DNA of 64,000 nucleotides. Origin: Fidelibacterota bacterium. Lineage in GTDB: Bacteria > Fidelibacterota > UBA8477 > JABMPR01. The stretch lies in contig JABHBL010000102.1 in NCBI GenBank assembly GCA_018673925.1, positions 62,001 to 126,000 of the forward strand, read 5' to 3'. The stretch's first letter is position 1, and each line of letters opens with the position of its first letter. Of the stretch, positions 21,525-30,972 are shown piece by piece. The translations under genes were made by a program, and so were the position numbers. A model generated the notes under the pieces. It saw nothing but the letters and a program-made list of their open reading frames with translations. It was not told the origin of the DNA and searched no databases.

Positions 21525-22145
21525 ATGATACGAAAAACGTTTCCATCGAGCAGCCAACCTAAAGACCTCATTCTTGAACATGGATTTGAACTCCTCCAGC
21601 GTGATGGCATTCGCTCCTTTACGGTAGAAAACCTTGCTCAGGACCTGGGAATGAGCAAGAAGACGATCTACAAGTTTTTCCCTTCCAAAGAGCGACTTCT
21701 CGAAAAGATGTTTGAATTCGCATCGGGTCAGGTCATCTGGCATTTCCAGAAGATTATGGAGAAGGAACCTACTGCCATACATCAAATAAATCGAATCTTT
21801 GGACTGTTATCAAGCACCGCATCCAAGGTTTCCATACGGCGGCTTGGTGATATAAAAATTCGCTACCCTCAGATATGGAAACGCATGGAAGAATTCCGTC
21901 TAAACAGAAGAGATGATTTCCTGACGATCTTCGAGTTGGGCCAGGAACAAGGATTGATTAGGCAGGAATTGGATGTCGCTTTGACAGCAACCATGTTTAT
22001 GCATATTATAAACTCAACCTTTCAGCCAGAATTTTTTATTCAAAATAATTTGAACCCTACACAGGCACTTAGGGCTTTCCGAGAGATATTCCTAAGAGGC
22101 ATGCTGACCGACAAGGGGATTCAAATCCTAGAGGAGCTTACATGA
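21525..22145 (+). CDS. TetR/AcrR family transcriptional regulator
   Basis: ILEHGFELLQRDGIRSFTVENLAQDLGMSKKTIYKFFPSKERLLEKMF. Start at 21525 avoids reading into the upstream repeat. Confidence 0.9.
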   Translation: MIRKTFPSSSQPKDLILEHGFELLQRDGIRSFTVENLAQDLGMSKKTIYKFFPSKERLLEKMFEFASGQVIWHFQKIMEKEPTAIHQINRIFGLLSSTASKVSIRRLGDIKIRYPQIWKRMEEFRLNRRDDFLTIFELGQEQGLIRQELDVALTATMFMHIINSTFQPEFFIQNNLNPTQALRAFREIFLRGMLTDKGIQILEELT

Positions 22146-24442
22146 AACAGTGGTTTATTAGTCAATCCGTTGATCACCCAAAACGCAGCATAGTTGTCAC
22201 CATTCTCATCACTTTGCTTATGGGGTCTGGAATCCAACATTTTGTAGTTGAAGATGACTTCCTGAAAATGCTGCCCCAGGATATCGAATCCATGGTGGCC
22301 TTGAATGAACTGAAGGATGAATTCGGTAGCACTGACCTCATGTTCCTTGGGTTCGGCAAGCGTGGTGTCGATGTTTTAAATACCGAGAGTTTGGCAATGC
22401 TGTGGGACCTCTCCCATGATCTGGAAGAAATCGATCAGGTTGATGAGATAATGTGCATCTCTACTTCCGACAAAATGGAGAGCATTGACGGATTTCTGGA
22501 AGTTTCAGCATTACAGGAATACCGTGATCTCGATGAAGAAGAAATTGCATCCCTGCGTAATTACCTGGATGAGAATTCAAAAATTAGAACCAGGAATCTG
22601 GGAGAGAATGGGGACTACTTCAATGTGATCATCCGCCCAATCGTAGGTGCAAAAGGTGATGTCTTAGTGAGCGATATGGAGCGGATTGTCGATGCGCATC
22701 TCGCAGACTATGATGTTCACTGGGGAGGGCAGGCCTATCTCACTGGCGCCTTACCTGTGATGATCCGAAATGATGTGATGGGGCTCATGCGAATTGGGTT
22801 AATTGGCATGCTGCTCATCTTGCTCTTTAGCTTGAGAAATGTTCCTGCAGTAGGAACCATTCTGGCTACTATCATCTTATCCATGGCCTTCATGTTGGGA
22901 TTTAATGGATGGATGATCTACCTGACTGAATCCGACAAATTTATGTTTGGTGTACTCAATACATCAATGCCCATCATTTTGTTGACCATCGCTAATTCAT
23001 ATGGCGTCCATGTCATTACCAAATTCTTTAGAAAAATGAGAACCAATAAAGATGCTCGAGCAGCAGTGGAGGCCAGTCTCAATTCCCTGGTGCTGCCTAT
23101 CTTCCTCACAGCACTGACAACTGTTGCGGCATTTTTATGTATGGTTTTTGCCCCACTGGAACCACTTATTGGTTACGGTTTTTCCATTTCAGCAGGAATT
23201 TTGTGGGCCTGGATCTTATCTACAGTTTTTCTTCCTTCAGTACTCGTATTGAAAAAATGGAATCCTGACTCCTCAGCCGTATCTCATCCCAGTCATTTTG
23301 AGAGATTTGTGATTGCTTTTGGTGAGCAGGTCATCAAGCGACCACGAACCGTACTAATTGGCGGTGCAGTGGTGATCGTTATCGGTATATTAGGTATCTT
23401 TAAACTCAATATCGAAGTGAATATGAAAGCATTCTTTAAACCAGAAAATCCCATTAGGGAGAGCCTGGAATTCATGGACAGCGAAATGACTGGGACCATG
23501 GATCTTCAATTACTGATCAACGCTGATTTGAAGGACCCTCAAGTTTTAACCCGGATGGAGAGCATACAGGGATTCATGGAAAAATACGAATCTGTCACTC
23601 TCTCCATATCAATTGCCGATATCATCAAGCAAATGCATCGCATGGTGAATGATGATGATCCAGCTTTTGAAACCATCCCCGATTCTCGGGATAAAGTGAA
23701 TAATCTGTTCACGATGTATTCCATGTCAGGGGATCCCGATGATTTTAGCTCTCTGGTCGACTACGAATATAAAAAGGGTCTGGCAACATCCATGATGCGA
23801 TCCATATCCACGTCTGAAATTGTTGTCCTAGTCGAAGAAATTGAGGCTTTCCTCCAGCAGGATGATTATAAGGACCTGAACATTACAATCACTGGCTTAC
23901 TCATCGTCTTCAGGGATCTGGTTGCCTTGATCATACGAAGCTCATTCATAAGCATTTTTGCCTCTATCATCATTATCGCTCTCATCGCCAGTTACTTTTT
24001 CAAACACTGGTTGTGGGGTCTTTTGGCCGTTGTTCCGCTGAGTTCAGCGGTAATATTGAACTTCGGTCTCATGGGCATATTTGGTGTTGACCTGAACCAT
24101 GTGACAGCACTTTTGTCGGCGATTATAATTGGTGTAGGGGTTGATTTTGCCATTCACTATATCAGTCAGTTCCGCAATCACCTACATACCCATGGATTGG
24201 ATGGAAAATTGAGCGAGGAAACCATGCGAGATGTAGGATTCCCTGTGATCCTGGATGCGGCTTCCAACATGGCCTTCGGAGCGCTCCTATTTTCCATGTT
24301 CATCCCCATGATTCACATGGGTGGATTGATGGTATTTGCCATGGTTTCTACCTCTACGGCAACTTTGACACTACTGGCAATACTACTTGAAATGAATAAA
24401 AAACGTTTGGCCCGTATTGAAGGTATTGCTGTCCCTGAATAA
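22142..24442 (+). CDS. RND/MMPL-superfamily exporter, second copy
   Basis: ANSYGVHVITKFFRK and GVGVDFAIHYISQFR; 4-bp overlap with the TetR gene. Confidence 0.88.
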   Translation: MKQWFISQSVDHPKRSIVVTILITLLMGSGIQHFVVEDDFLKMLPQDIESMVALNELKDEFGSTDLMFLGFGKRGVDVLNTESLAMLWDLSHDLEEIDQVDEIMCISTSDKMESIDGFLEVSALQEYRDLDEEEIASLRNYLDENSKIRTRNLGENGDYFNVIIRPIVGAKGDVLVSDMERIVDAHLADYDVHWGGQAYLTGALPVMIRNDVMGLMRIGLIGMLLILLFSLRNVPAVGTILATIILSMAFMLGFNGWMIYLTESDKFMFGVLNTSMPIILLTIANSYGVHVITKFFRKMRTNKDARAAVEASLNSLVLPIFLTALTTVAAFLCMVFAPLEPLIGYGFSISAGILWAWILSTVFLPSVLVLKKWNPDSSAVSHPSHFERFVIAFGEQVIKRPRTVLIGGAVVIVIGILGIFKLNIEVNMKAFFKPENPIRESLEFMDSEMTGTMDLQLLINADLKDPQVLTRMESIQGFMEKYESVTLSISIADIIKQMHRMVNDDDPAFETIPDSRDKVNNLFTMYSMSGDPDDFSSLVDYEYKKGLATSMMRSISTSEIVVLVEEIEAFLQQDDYKDLNITITGLLIVFRDLVALIIRSSFISIFASIIIIALIASYFFKHWLWGLLAVVPLSSAVILNFGLMGIFGVDLNHVTALLSAIIIGVGVDFAIHYISQFRNHLHTHGLDGKLSEETMRDVGFPVILDAASNMAFGALLFSMFIPMIHMGGLMVFAMVSTSTATLTLLAILLEMNKKRLARIEGIAVPE

Positions 24443-24468
24443 GACTTAATCAAAAAAAGGATTTTGAA

Positions 24469-25233
24469 ATGAAAACTATTACCAAACACTTTTTTAGCAC
24501 AATACTCCTCATACTGCCGATGATGCTGTTTGCTGAAACTGGATATGAATTGGCCAAGGCCATGGAAGACAAGACCGCACCAGCGGATATGAAATCAAAT
24601 ATGACCATGACCCTAACCAACAAACAGGGAAAAACCAGAGAATCTACCATCAGATCCATTACTGCAGATGACAACCGCAAGCAGATCATCTGGTTTCTTG
24701 CTCCCGCTGATGACAAAGGCGTTGCCTTTCTAAAAATTGAGCATGAGCAAAAAGATGATGAGATGCGACTCTGGTTGCCTGCCTTTAAAAAAGTTCGGCG
24801 TATCAGTTCCAAGAAAAAGGCAGACTCCTTTATGGGCTCCGACCTTAGTTATGAAGATATGACTTCCAGAGAATTGGAAGAATATACTTATGAAATCTTA
24901 GGCGAAAAAGTCGTGGAAGGCATTGATTGTCATATTCTGGAAAGCACGCCCAAAGCAGGAGTTACACGTACATATAAACGATTTGTCACATATGTCAGTA
25001 AGGCTGATTTGGTTTCCATACTCGATGAGGCATTCGATACTCGAGATAAGCTGCTAAAACGTCGAGTCATGAAATACCGCAAGGACAAAGGTTATGACCT
25101 CCCTACCGAAATATATGTAGAGAACGTTCAGAAAGGTTCCAATACGCGTCTAGTATTTAGTAGCCAGGAAATTGATACCGGTGTAAAAGCAGATCTATTT
25201 CAAGAAAAGAATTTAAAACGGATGCCCAAATAG
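24469..25233 (+). CDS. Outer membrane lipoprotein-sorting (LolA-fold, TP_0789-like) protein
   Basis: Signal peptide; MTMTLTNKQGKTRESTIRSI...IIWFLAPADDKGVAFLKIEH...FMGSDLSYEDMTSRELEEYTYEILG. Confidence 0.82.
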   Translation: MKTITKHFFSTILLILPMMLFAETGYELAKAMEDKTAPADMKSNMTMTLTNKQGKTRESTIRSITADDNRKQIIWFLAPADDKGVAFLKIEHEQKDDEMRLWLPAFKKVRRISSKKKADSFMGSDLSYEDMTSRELEEYTYEILGEKVVEGIDCHILESTPKAGVTRTYKRFVTYVSKADLVSILDEAFDTRDKLLKRRVMKYRKDKGYDLPTEIYVENVQKGSNTRLVFSSQEIDTGVKADLFQEKNLKRMPK

Positions 25234-25242
25234 GTTTAAACA

Positions 25243-26568
25243 ATGAAGAAACTACTTCCTTTCATTTTTATACTGGTGTTGACACCTCTCGTCAGCCTTG
25301 CTCAATTCAATATTTCAGGTGAATTGACACCCGGATCCATGCTTAGAATAAGTGATGGTTCCCTCATCGATCTCCCATTCCGTTTGGGAAATATCTCACT
25401 GGATTATGCTTATGGGGATTTCGAATTTAAATCCAGCTTTTCCCTTGAGACTCGCTGGAAAAATCCTGAAATATCAGAAGACATGTTTCAATTAAGGGAA
25501 GCATATATGGTGTGGTACCCCAACTTTGGTGAGGTAAAACTGGGAAAAATGATCCATGCCTGGGGTGCTGCTGATGGAAACAATCCCACTGACAATCTCT
25601 CTCCCTATGATTTTTATTATATGTTTCTATCTGGTACGGATCGAAAATTGGGAACGCTGAGTGCCAGCAGTCTTGTTTATGTCGGTAGTTTCCAACTTCA
25701 ACTGGTTGTTTTGCCTGATTTTGTTGAAAACCGCATCCCCTACGATGAACCAGATTTTCCCATTCAGATTGAACTTCCTCCTGGTGCTGTCGTCACAGAT
25801 CCTGAAAATGCTGTTGAATGGGGGGGGAAGATTCAATACGCCATGGGTCTAGGTGACATCTCTATCTCATTGTTTGACGGTTACGATCATATGCAGAGTC
25901 CAGCTGGAATTCAGCTAGCTCTAGATCCATCAACTATGTTTCCTACGATAATTCCTCAACTAACATATAGAAAAACCCGTATGTACGGTATTGATGGCGT
26001 TGTTTTCCCAGGGAACTGGACGGTTCGTGGTGAGCTTGGCTATTTTCAGACTAAGACACCTGAGCTTGACTTAGATGCAAGTCTCCTGGTTACTGATGCC
26101 AGTTATATTCAATCAGTTCTGCAAGTTGAGTATTCTTTTTCCAACGGACTACAACTCATGGGACAGTACATCGGTACAGACTATGGCGAGATAAGCAATG
26201 AAATCAAGCCAGATATTGTCTTAGCGACTCTCCCGGATGAGATTCAACATGGTCTGTTCCAACAAATGAATAGTATGGATTTCCAGGCTGGAATGGGTAC
26301 CCCCTTCGCCATGATTGCAGAACGTGTTTTCATTGCTTCATCCATGTTTGAAACTTTGGACAACAATCTAGAGTTACGTGCAATGTTAATGGTCAATTTG
26401 GATGAGACTGGATACATGACCAATATTGGGGCGAGTTATGCACTCATCGAAGGCTTTAGTCTTGATGCAACACTTGCCTATTTCATAGGAGGAGATGAAG
26501 CAGAGAACAGCTTCAAAAAACTCGAAGATTTCTCAAACCTAAACCTAGGACTCAGCTATAGTTTTTAG
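25243..26568 (+). CDS. Outer-membrane beta-barrel protein (DUF1302-like)
   Basis: Signal peptide, alternating amphipathic strands, KMIHAWGAADGNNPTDNLSPYDFYYMF, terminal NLGLSYSF. Confidence 0.65.
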   Translation: MKKLLPFIFILVLTPLVSLAQFNISGELTPGSMLRISDGSLIDLPFRLGNISLDYAYGDFEFKSSFSLETRWKNPEISEDMFQLREAYMVWYPNFGEVKLGKMIHAWGAADGNNPTDNLSPYDFYYMFLSGTDRKLGTLSASSLVYVGSFQLQLVVLPDFVENRIPYDEPDFPIQIELPPGAVVTDPENAVEWGGKIQYAMGLGDISISLFDGYDHMQSPAGIQLALDPSTMFPTIIPQLTYRKTRMYGIDGVVFPGNWTVRGELGYFQTKTPELDLDASLLVTDASYIQSVLQVEYSFSNGLQLMGQYIGTDYGEISNEIKPDIVLATLPDEIQHGLFQQMNSMDFQAGMGTPFAMIAERVFIASSMFETLDNNLELRAMLMVNLDETGYMTNIGASYALIEGFSLDATLAYFIGGDEAENSFKKLEDFSNLNLGLSYSF

Positions 26569-26585
26569 GATATTGTCCCTAATAA

Positions 26586-27500
26586 ATGAATAAGTTTGAT
26601 CGCAAATATAAAAAAATCGCCAGGAGAATATCTCCCCTGGATCTCACCAGCAATTTTTCACAGGAAGATCTGAGCTGGGATGATTTTTTTACAGACAGAT
26701 CCAGCACAAATTCTAGTTCCCTTTTCCTGGGAAAATATTCAGAGGATGGCATCAAATTTATTATGGAACGATTTGGTCTGGATCGGCAGGCTCGCCATCT
26801 TGGCCTAAGGCACCTGGCAGTCGCTGTTGATACCAGGGACCCCTATCGTCATCGGTTGACCATCTATAATGGGCGGCATCGGGATAAAGATCATATCGTT
26901 ATGGATTTTGTGGCCAAGTACCAACACCTGGTTCCAAAGGACATTGATACCGAAAATGAGTATAGCCGCCAGTTGAAGGTGTTAATGGTTGAATGGCTTC
27001 TGCTACAGAATCCAATGACTGAATTTTCACATCGAAGAGGTCCCCTTCCTGGTCAGAGATACCCGGGGCTCGGTCTGGGGGATCAATTGATGGCTCTATT
27101 TACACTTATGGGTCGTCATCTTCAGGTTGATGGGATTATTAACGTACCAGAGTACTTTCACACTGGTCTCATCTTCAGCAGACGTTTCGTCTTTTTAAGC
27201 CCGTATGTCCAGGCTCATGTTCAACAAGTTGCTCAGGATTTATGGAAGAAATATCGCCTTGCTGTGATAGCATGGGCCAGTGCCACGGAGAGCATCATTA
27301 ATATTGAGACTGGAAAACCGCAAATCTGGGAACCACGTCGACAAATCATTCCCATTCAAACCCAGTTGAGGCAATATTTTAAATCAGATGAATATGTTGG
27401 TATAGCTCAGCGAGTGCAGCAAGAAAAAGTCTTCACTCTGGACGAAGAAAAGCTTCGGGAAGCCCTTTCCAAAATGGAACAGGCTCCCTTTCAGTTTTAA
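26586..27500 (+). CDS. Conserved-looking hypothetical protein
   Basis: Intact 304-aa ORF directly downstream of the exporter cluster; notable segment GPLPGQRYPGLGLGDQLMALFTLMGRHLQVDGIINVPEYFHTGLIF. Confidence 0.7.
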   Translation: MNKFDRKYKKIARRISPLDLTSNFSQEDLSWDDFFTDRSSTNSSSLFLGKYSEDGIKFIMERFGLDRQARHLGLRHLAVAVDTRDPYRHRLTIYNGRHRDKDHIVMDFVAKYQHLVPKDIDTENEYSRQLKVLMVEWLLLQNPMTEFSHRRGPLPGQRYPGLGLGDQLMALFTLMGRHLQVDGIINVPEYFHTGLIFSRRFVFLSPYVQAHVQQVAQDLWKKYRLAVIAWASATESIINIETGKPQIWEPRRQIIPIQTQLRQYFKSDEYVGIAQRVQQEKVFTLDEEKLREALSKMEQAPFQF

Positions 27501-27516
27501 ATCTTCTCTACAATAT

Positions 27517-27693
27517 TTACGGTAATTTAACCACAGAAGATTCCCAGGTCGTCTTCTGTGTTTGGGAGTTGTCTCCCTTGACATCTGTTGGTACAAAATT
27601 TATCAGCAACATAAATGTCAACAGCACCAGCACAGTCAATAGGACTTGAACTGATGCATTCTTCCTTTGTCTTTCCCCACGAAATGATTTCAT
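27517..27693 (-). CDS. Small single-TM protein (58 aa), not in ORF track
   Basis: MKSFRGERQRKNASVQVLLTVLVLLTFMLLINFVPTDVKGDNSQTQKTTWESSVVKLP; its ATG overlaps the stop of the upstream gene (ATGA). Confidence 0.55.
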   Translation of the reverse strand: MKSFRGERQRKNASVQVLLTVLVLLTFMLLINFVPTDVKGDNSQTQKTTWESSVVKLP

Positions 27694-28544
27694 AGATTAA
27701 ACCAGTTTTCCTTTTCTGCTTTGATCATCAATCTTTCAGCCACAGTCTTTTCATAGACATTTTCAGGATAATATGGCAACTCTGGATCTGGTGTAGTCGT
27801 TACTACCTTTGTCAAAAGGCTATAAAAGAGATTTTTATCTTGAGCCAGAGGACAATAATGTTGAGCCATAAGCGTATAGTTACCCAAATAGTCTGGGGAA
27901 ACTCGGATCGCTTCATCAAAGGCTTCACGTATGCCCGTTGTATCGTTCTCTGTTTGTGGATCACGTCCTAACAAAGCACCCTTATACCGATAGTAAGCTC
28001 CATAGTAAAAGACGGAATCCAGATCATGTATATGTTCCAGCGTTGTCCAAATGAGTTCCCGTTGTCCCATGCGAATCAGATTACTTTTCGTAGCCAGCCA
28101 TTGTCCATAATTGGCCATTCCCCAGTAAAGCGCTTCCAGGGAAGTTTGGTCAAGACCACGAACAGCCATACTCTCATCCCCCGTCGAAAACAGCAGGTTT
28201 CGGTATTCACTATTTTGCTTGAGAACAGTTTGACTGACGCCATAACCCAGAAGGAATAGACTATCCTGCACCTGTGGGGATTGGGTCAAATATTGACCGC
28301 AAAAATAATAGGCTCTTGAGAGTTTCGCCCAGAGTTGAATCGATGTTGAATCCAATTCTGCAAGCTGTTGATAAACGACCAGAGCGGCCTGGGCATTTGC
28401 CTTGTCAGCTCTCAGCGACCAGAGGCTATCTGCATTTTCAATATTGATTTCTAATGGATTTGTTGAAACAGGCGTGACAGGTATATCTGTTGATGTACAA
28501 GATATAAGAATGGTTGATAAAAATATAAAAACAAATTGTCGCAA
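27690..28544 (-). CDS. Lipoprotein with TPR-like helical repeats
   Basis: Lipobox ILISCTSTD; helical repeats AQAALVVYQQLAELDSTSIQLWAKLSRAYYF. Confidence 0.65.
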   Translation of the reverse strand: MRQFVFIFLSTILISCTSTDIPVTPVSTNPLEINIENADSLWSLRADKANAQAALVVYQQLAELDSTSIQLWAKLSRAYYFCGQYLTQSPQVQDSLFLLGYGVSQTVLKQNSEYRNLLFSTGDESMAVRGLDQTSLEALYWGMANYGQWLATKSNLIRMGQRELIWTTLEHIHDLDSVFYYGAYYRYKGALLGRDPQTENDTTGIREAFDEAIRVSPDYLGNYTLMAQHYCPLAQDKNLFYSLLTKVVTTTPDPELPYYPENVYEKTVAERLMIKAEKENWFNL

Positions 28545-28703
28545 AGCGTCAGAGCCTTCCCCATTCGAGTTAACCCCCCCTCCTGAAAATCGGCCAAATA
28601 TAGCTTGCAGAACTCAACTATTACAAATGCTGTTTAACCCAATTTCGATTTTTGTTTTAGGGGTCTCGTAATAGCAAAGACAATGTGCTAGACGTAATTA
28701 TAC

Positions 28704-30953
28704 CTATTGTTCAAGTATCAGTTCGACCAGAATAACCAGGTCCCGGATGTCAATCAAGGTATCCTGATTAGTATCAGCCAGTTGTGCCAGGTCAGCCTCC
28801 AGCTCAAGGTTTGATATGATTGATTCTAGAAGAAAGACAGCATCGGATACATTGATTTCACCGTCTTGAGTAACGTCCCCCAGCATGAAGCCTGAGCCCC
28901 ATCCCAAAACAGCAATGTTGTCAACTTGAAATCCATCACCTTCATAATAAGTATCACTTATCAATTCAAATGCCAACATAAGAGAGGATGACTGGCTAAA
29001 ATTCTCCAGAGAGACTTGTTCTGCTATCCATGCCTGCGTCCCATGATACCCAGGTTCTCCAAGAGGTTGAACCGAACTACCATTTCCAAGTTCTGTAAAC
29101 TGGCCACTAAGCGCTACCCAGTTATCGCCTGCATCATCTGATGCGAGTACCTGACAAAAATCCCAGTTGAACTCAATATCCCAACTGGCATCAAATCGAA
29201 GTATTGGATTACTATACCCGCGTAAATCAAGAGGTACATCCAGAAAAACTGTGGAAACAACATCTGGTTGGTAGTCACCCAAAGGAGAATCTGTCAAATA
29301 TTGCTCCCCAGCAGGGCCAAGCTCCAACCCCCACGACCCTGAACTCCACATTTGGGAGCCAGTTTCGAAATCGTCAAAAAATATCGTATCCGGTACACCA
29401 ACTATCCATTTCAATGTATCAACTTGAGTTTCATACCCGGACATTTCCATGCTAAGTACAAGCTGAGCCACTTCGCCATATTGAGAATTAATCTCGAAGC
29501 TCAAACCTTCGGTTCCATAGTCATGATAGGCCTGTGATGCCAAACCTGAGACATCCAGGGAACTAAGTGATGGGGTGATGCTGCTATCTGGCGAGTGTAA
29601 ATATAGGATAGCTTCTGTGTTCTCTGAACCAAGGCCCTTGTTCATGACGCCAAGCTCACAGCCCACAATTTCACCAGATTCCAAGGGACCATCTGAGCTA
29701 AACTCAAAACTTTCTACTTCTATCCAACTCCCCGCACAACCGGCAAGATGAATATTCATATCGATATTGCCCTCTGCCATTTCAAATATCAATTCTGTAG
29801 GTGGCCAAAATGCTCCATCCGATCCAGCGCCGACTTCTGGTGTAAAATTTATTATTCCTAATTCACCATACATATAATCAACGGCATCTCCATTCACCGT
29901 ATATCCTACGGTCTCAGTTCCCGTTCCATACAGATAATCATTTTCTTCAACAAGATCTGGACCCATTTGGGCATAGATATCGTTATCGGGCGTGGGTAGC
30001 TCAACCGATTCATCATAACCGAAGGGTTTTATGAGTAAATTTCCGTAGCTGTGATAGTTGAATATGGTCTTAAAATCGTGGGCTAGCACAAAAGTACTAA
30101 TCACTTGTGTTTCTGGTTCAGAGAAGGCAGCAGTTCCTCGGTATGTGGCATCGCATGGATCAGGGCTAGAGCCCTCATCGTTAAACCCCCACTGAAAGCC
30201 CCAATTTCTATTCAGGTCGACTCCTGGTGAACTGGTGCATCCTGGATGTCGATTCTTGCGGTGCATTCCACCACCACCTGGATCGGTGAGTTGGTTGTAG
30301 ACATATCCATCTGGATTAATTACAGGGACAAACCAAATTTCTCTCTCATTTACCAGATAAGTCATGGTTGGATCCTGGTTGTATTCCTCCGCCAGAGACC
30401 AGGCAAAATGCATCAAAGTCATCATGGCTGCAGGTTCACGCGCGTGGATGAGAGAAGTGTAAAGAACCTGGGGATCACCATCTGGTAAACCCTGGGCATC
30501 AGATATCTTAAAAGCCCAAATCTCCCTTCCCTCATAGCTCTGACCAATGCTCATTTTGGCAGAAACAATTTCTGGAAAACCTGCATGCAGCGAATCCATA
30601 CTGTTCACGATCTCATCAAAGGTTAAATAACCACCCATACTCCCATAACCCAATTCTCGGGATGCACCCTGACTTAGGCGGGATGCATAATAGGCACTCA
30701 GATCAAGAATCAATTCTTCTGTGGCGAATCCCAGACTTTCTACATCCAGCTTTTCGTACTGACTAACAATAGCATCAACATAGACACCGGGTCTAACATC
30801 GAACCCTTCAGGGTCTATTCCCAGTACTTGCAATTCAGATATGATCTCATTGGTATTATCGGACCAGATTCTGATTTTATCGTAGGTTGACTGAGCCATC
30901 CCCAGTTGGAATAAAAATAGGAAGACAAGCAGAGAAGTGAATTTTTTGATCAT
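28704..30953 (-). CDS. Secreted M14 zinc carboxypeptidase with C-terminal dockerin-like domain
   Basis: HAREPAAMMTLMHF, DLNRNWGFQWG, NYHSYGNLLIKPFGY; C-terminus GDVTQDGEINVSDAVFLLESII...ADTNQDTLIDIRDLVILVELIL. Confidence 0.9.
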   Translation of the reverse strand: MIKKFTSLLVFLFLFQLGMAQSTYDKIRIWSDNTNEIISELQVLGIDPEGFDVRPGVYVDAIVSQYEKLDVESLGFATEELILDLSAYYASRLSQGASRELGYGSMGGYLTFDEIVNSMDSLHAGFPEIVSAKMSIGQSYEGREIWAFKISDAQGLPDGDPQVLYTSLIHAREPAAMMTLMHFAWSLAEEYNQDPTMTYLVNEREIWFVPVINPDGYVYNQLTDPGGGGMHRKNRHPGCTSSPGVDLNRNWGFQWGFNDEGSSPDPCDATYRGTAAFSEPETQVISTFVLAHDFKTIFNYHSYGNLLIKPFGYDESVELPTPDNDIYAQMGPDLVEENDYLYGTGTETVGYTVNGDAVDYMYGELGIINFTPEVGAGSDGAFWPPTELIFEMAEGNIDMNIHLAGCAGSWIEVESFEFSSDGPLESGEIVGCELGVMNKGLGSENTEAILYLHSPDSSITPSLSSLDVSGLASQAYHDYGTEGLSFEINSQYGEVAQLVLSMEMSGYETQVDTLKWIVGVPDTIFFDDFETGSQMWSSGSWGLELGPAGEQYLTDSPLGDYQPDVVSTVFLDVPLDLRGYSNPILRFDASWDIEFNWDFCQVLASDDAGDNWVALSGQFTELGNGSSVQPLGEPGYHGTQAWIAEQVSLENFSQSSSLMLAFELISDTYYEGDGFQVDNIAVLGWGSGFMLGDVTQDGEINVSDAVFLLESIISNLELEADLAQLADTNQDTLIDIRDLVILVELILEQ

Positions 30954-30972
30954 TTATGGTTCCATTCAAACA

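Noticed and set aside
19069-24442. Recent duplication of MMPL exporters
   Set aside because: The two proteins share architecture but are clearly diverged by reading; no evidence for a recent event.
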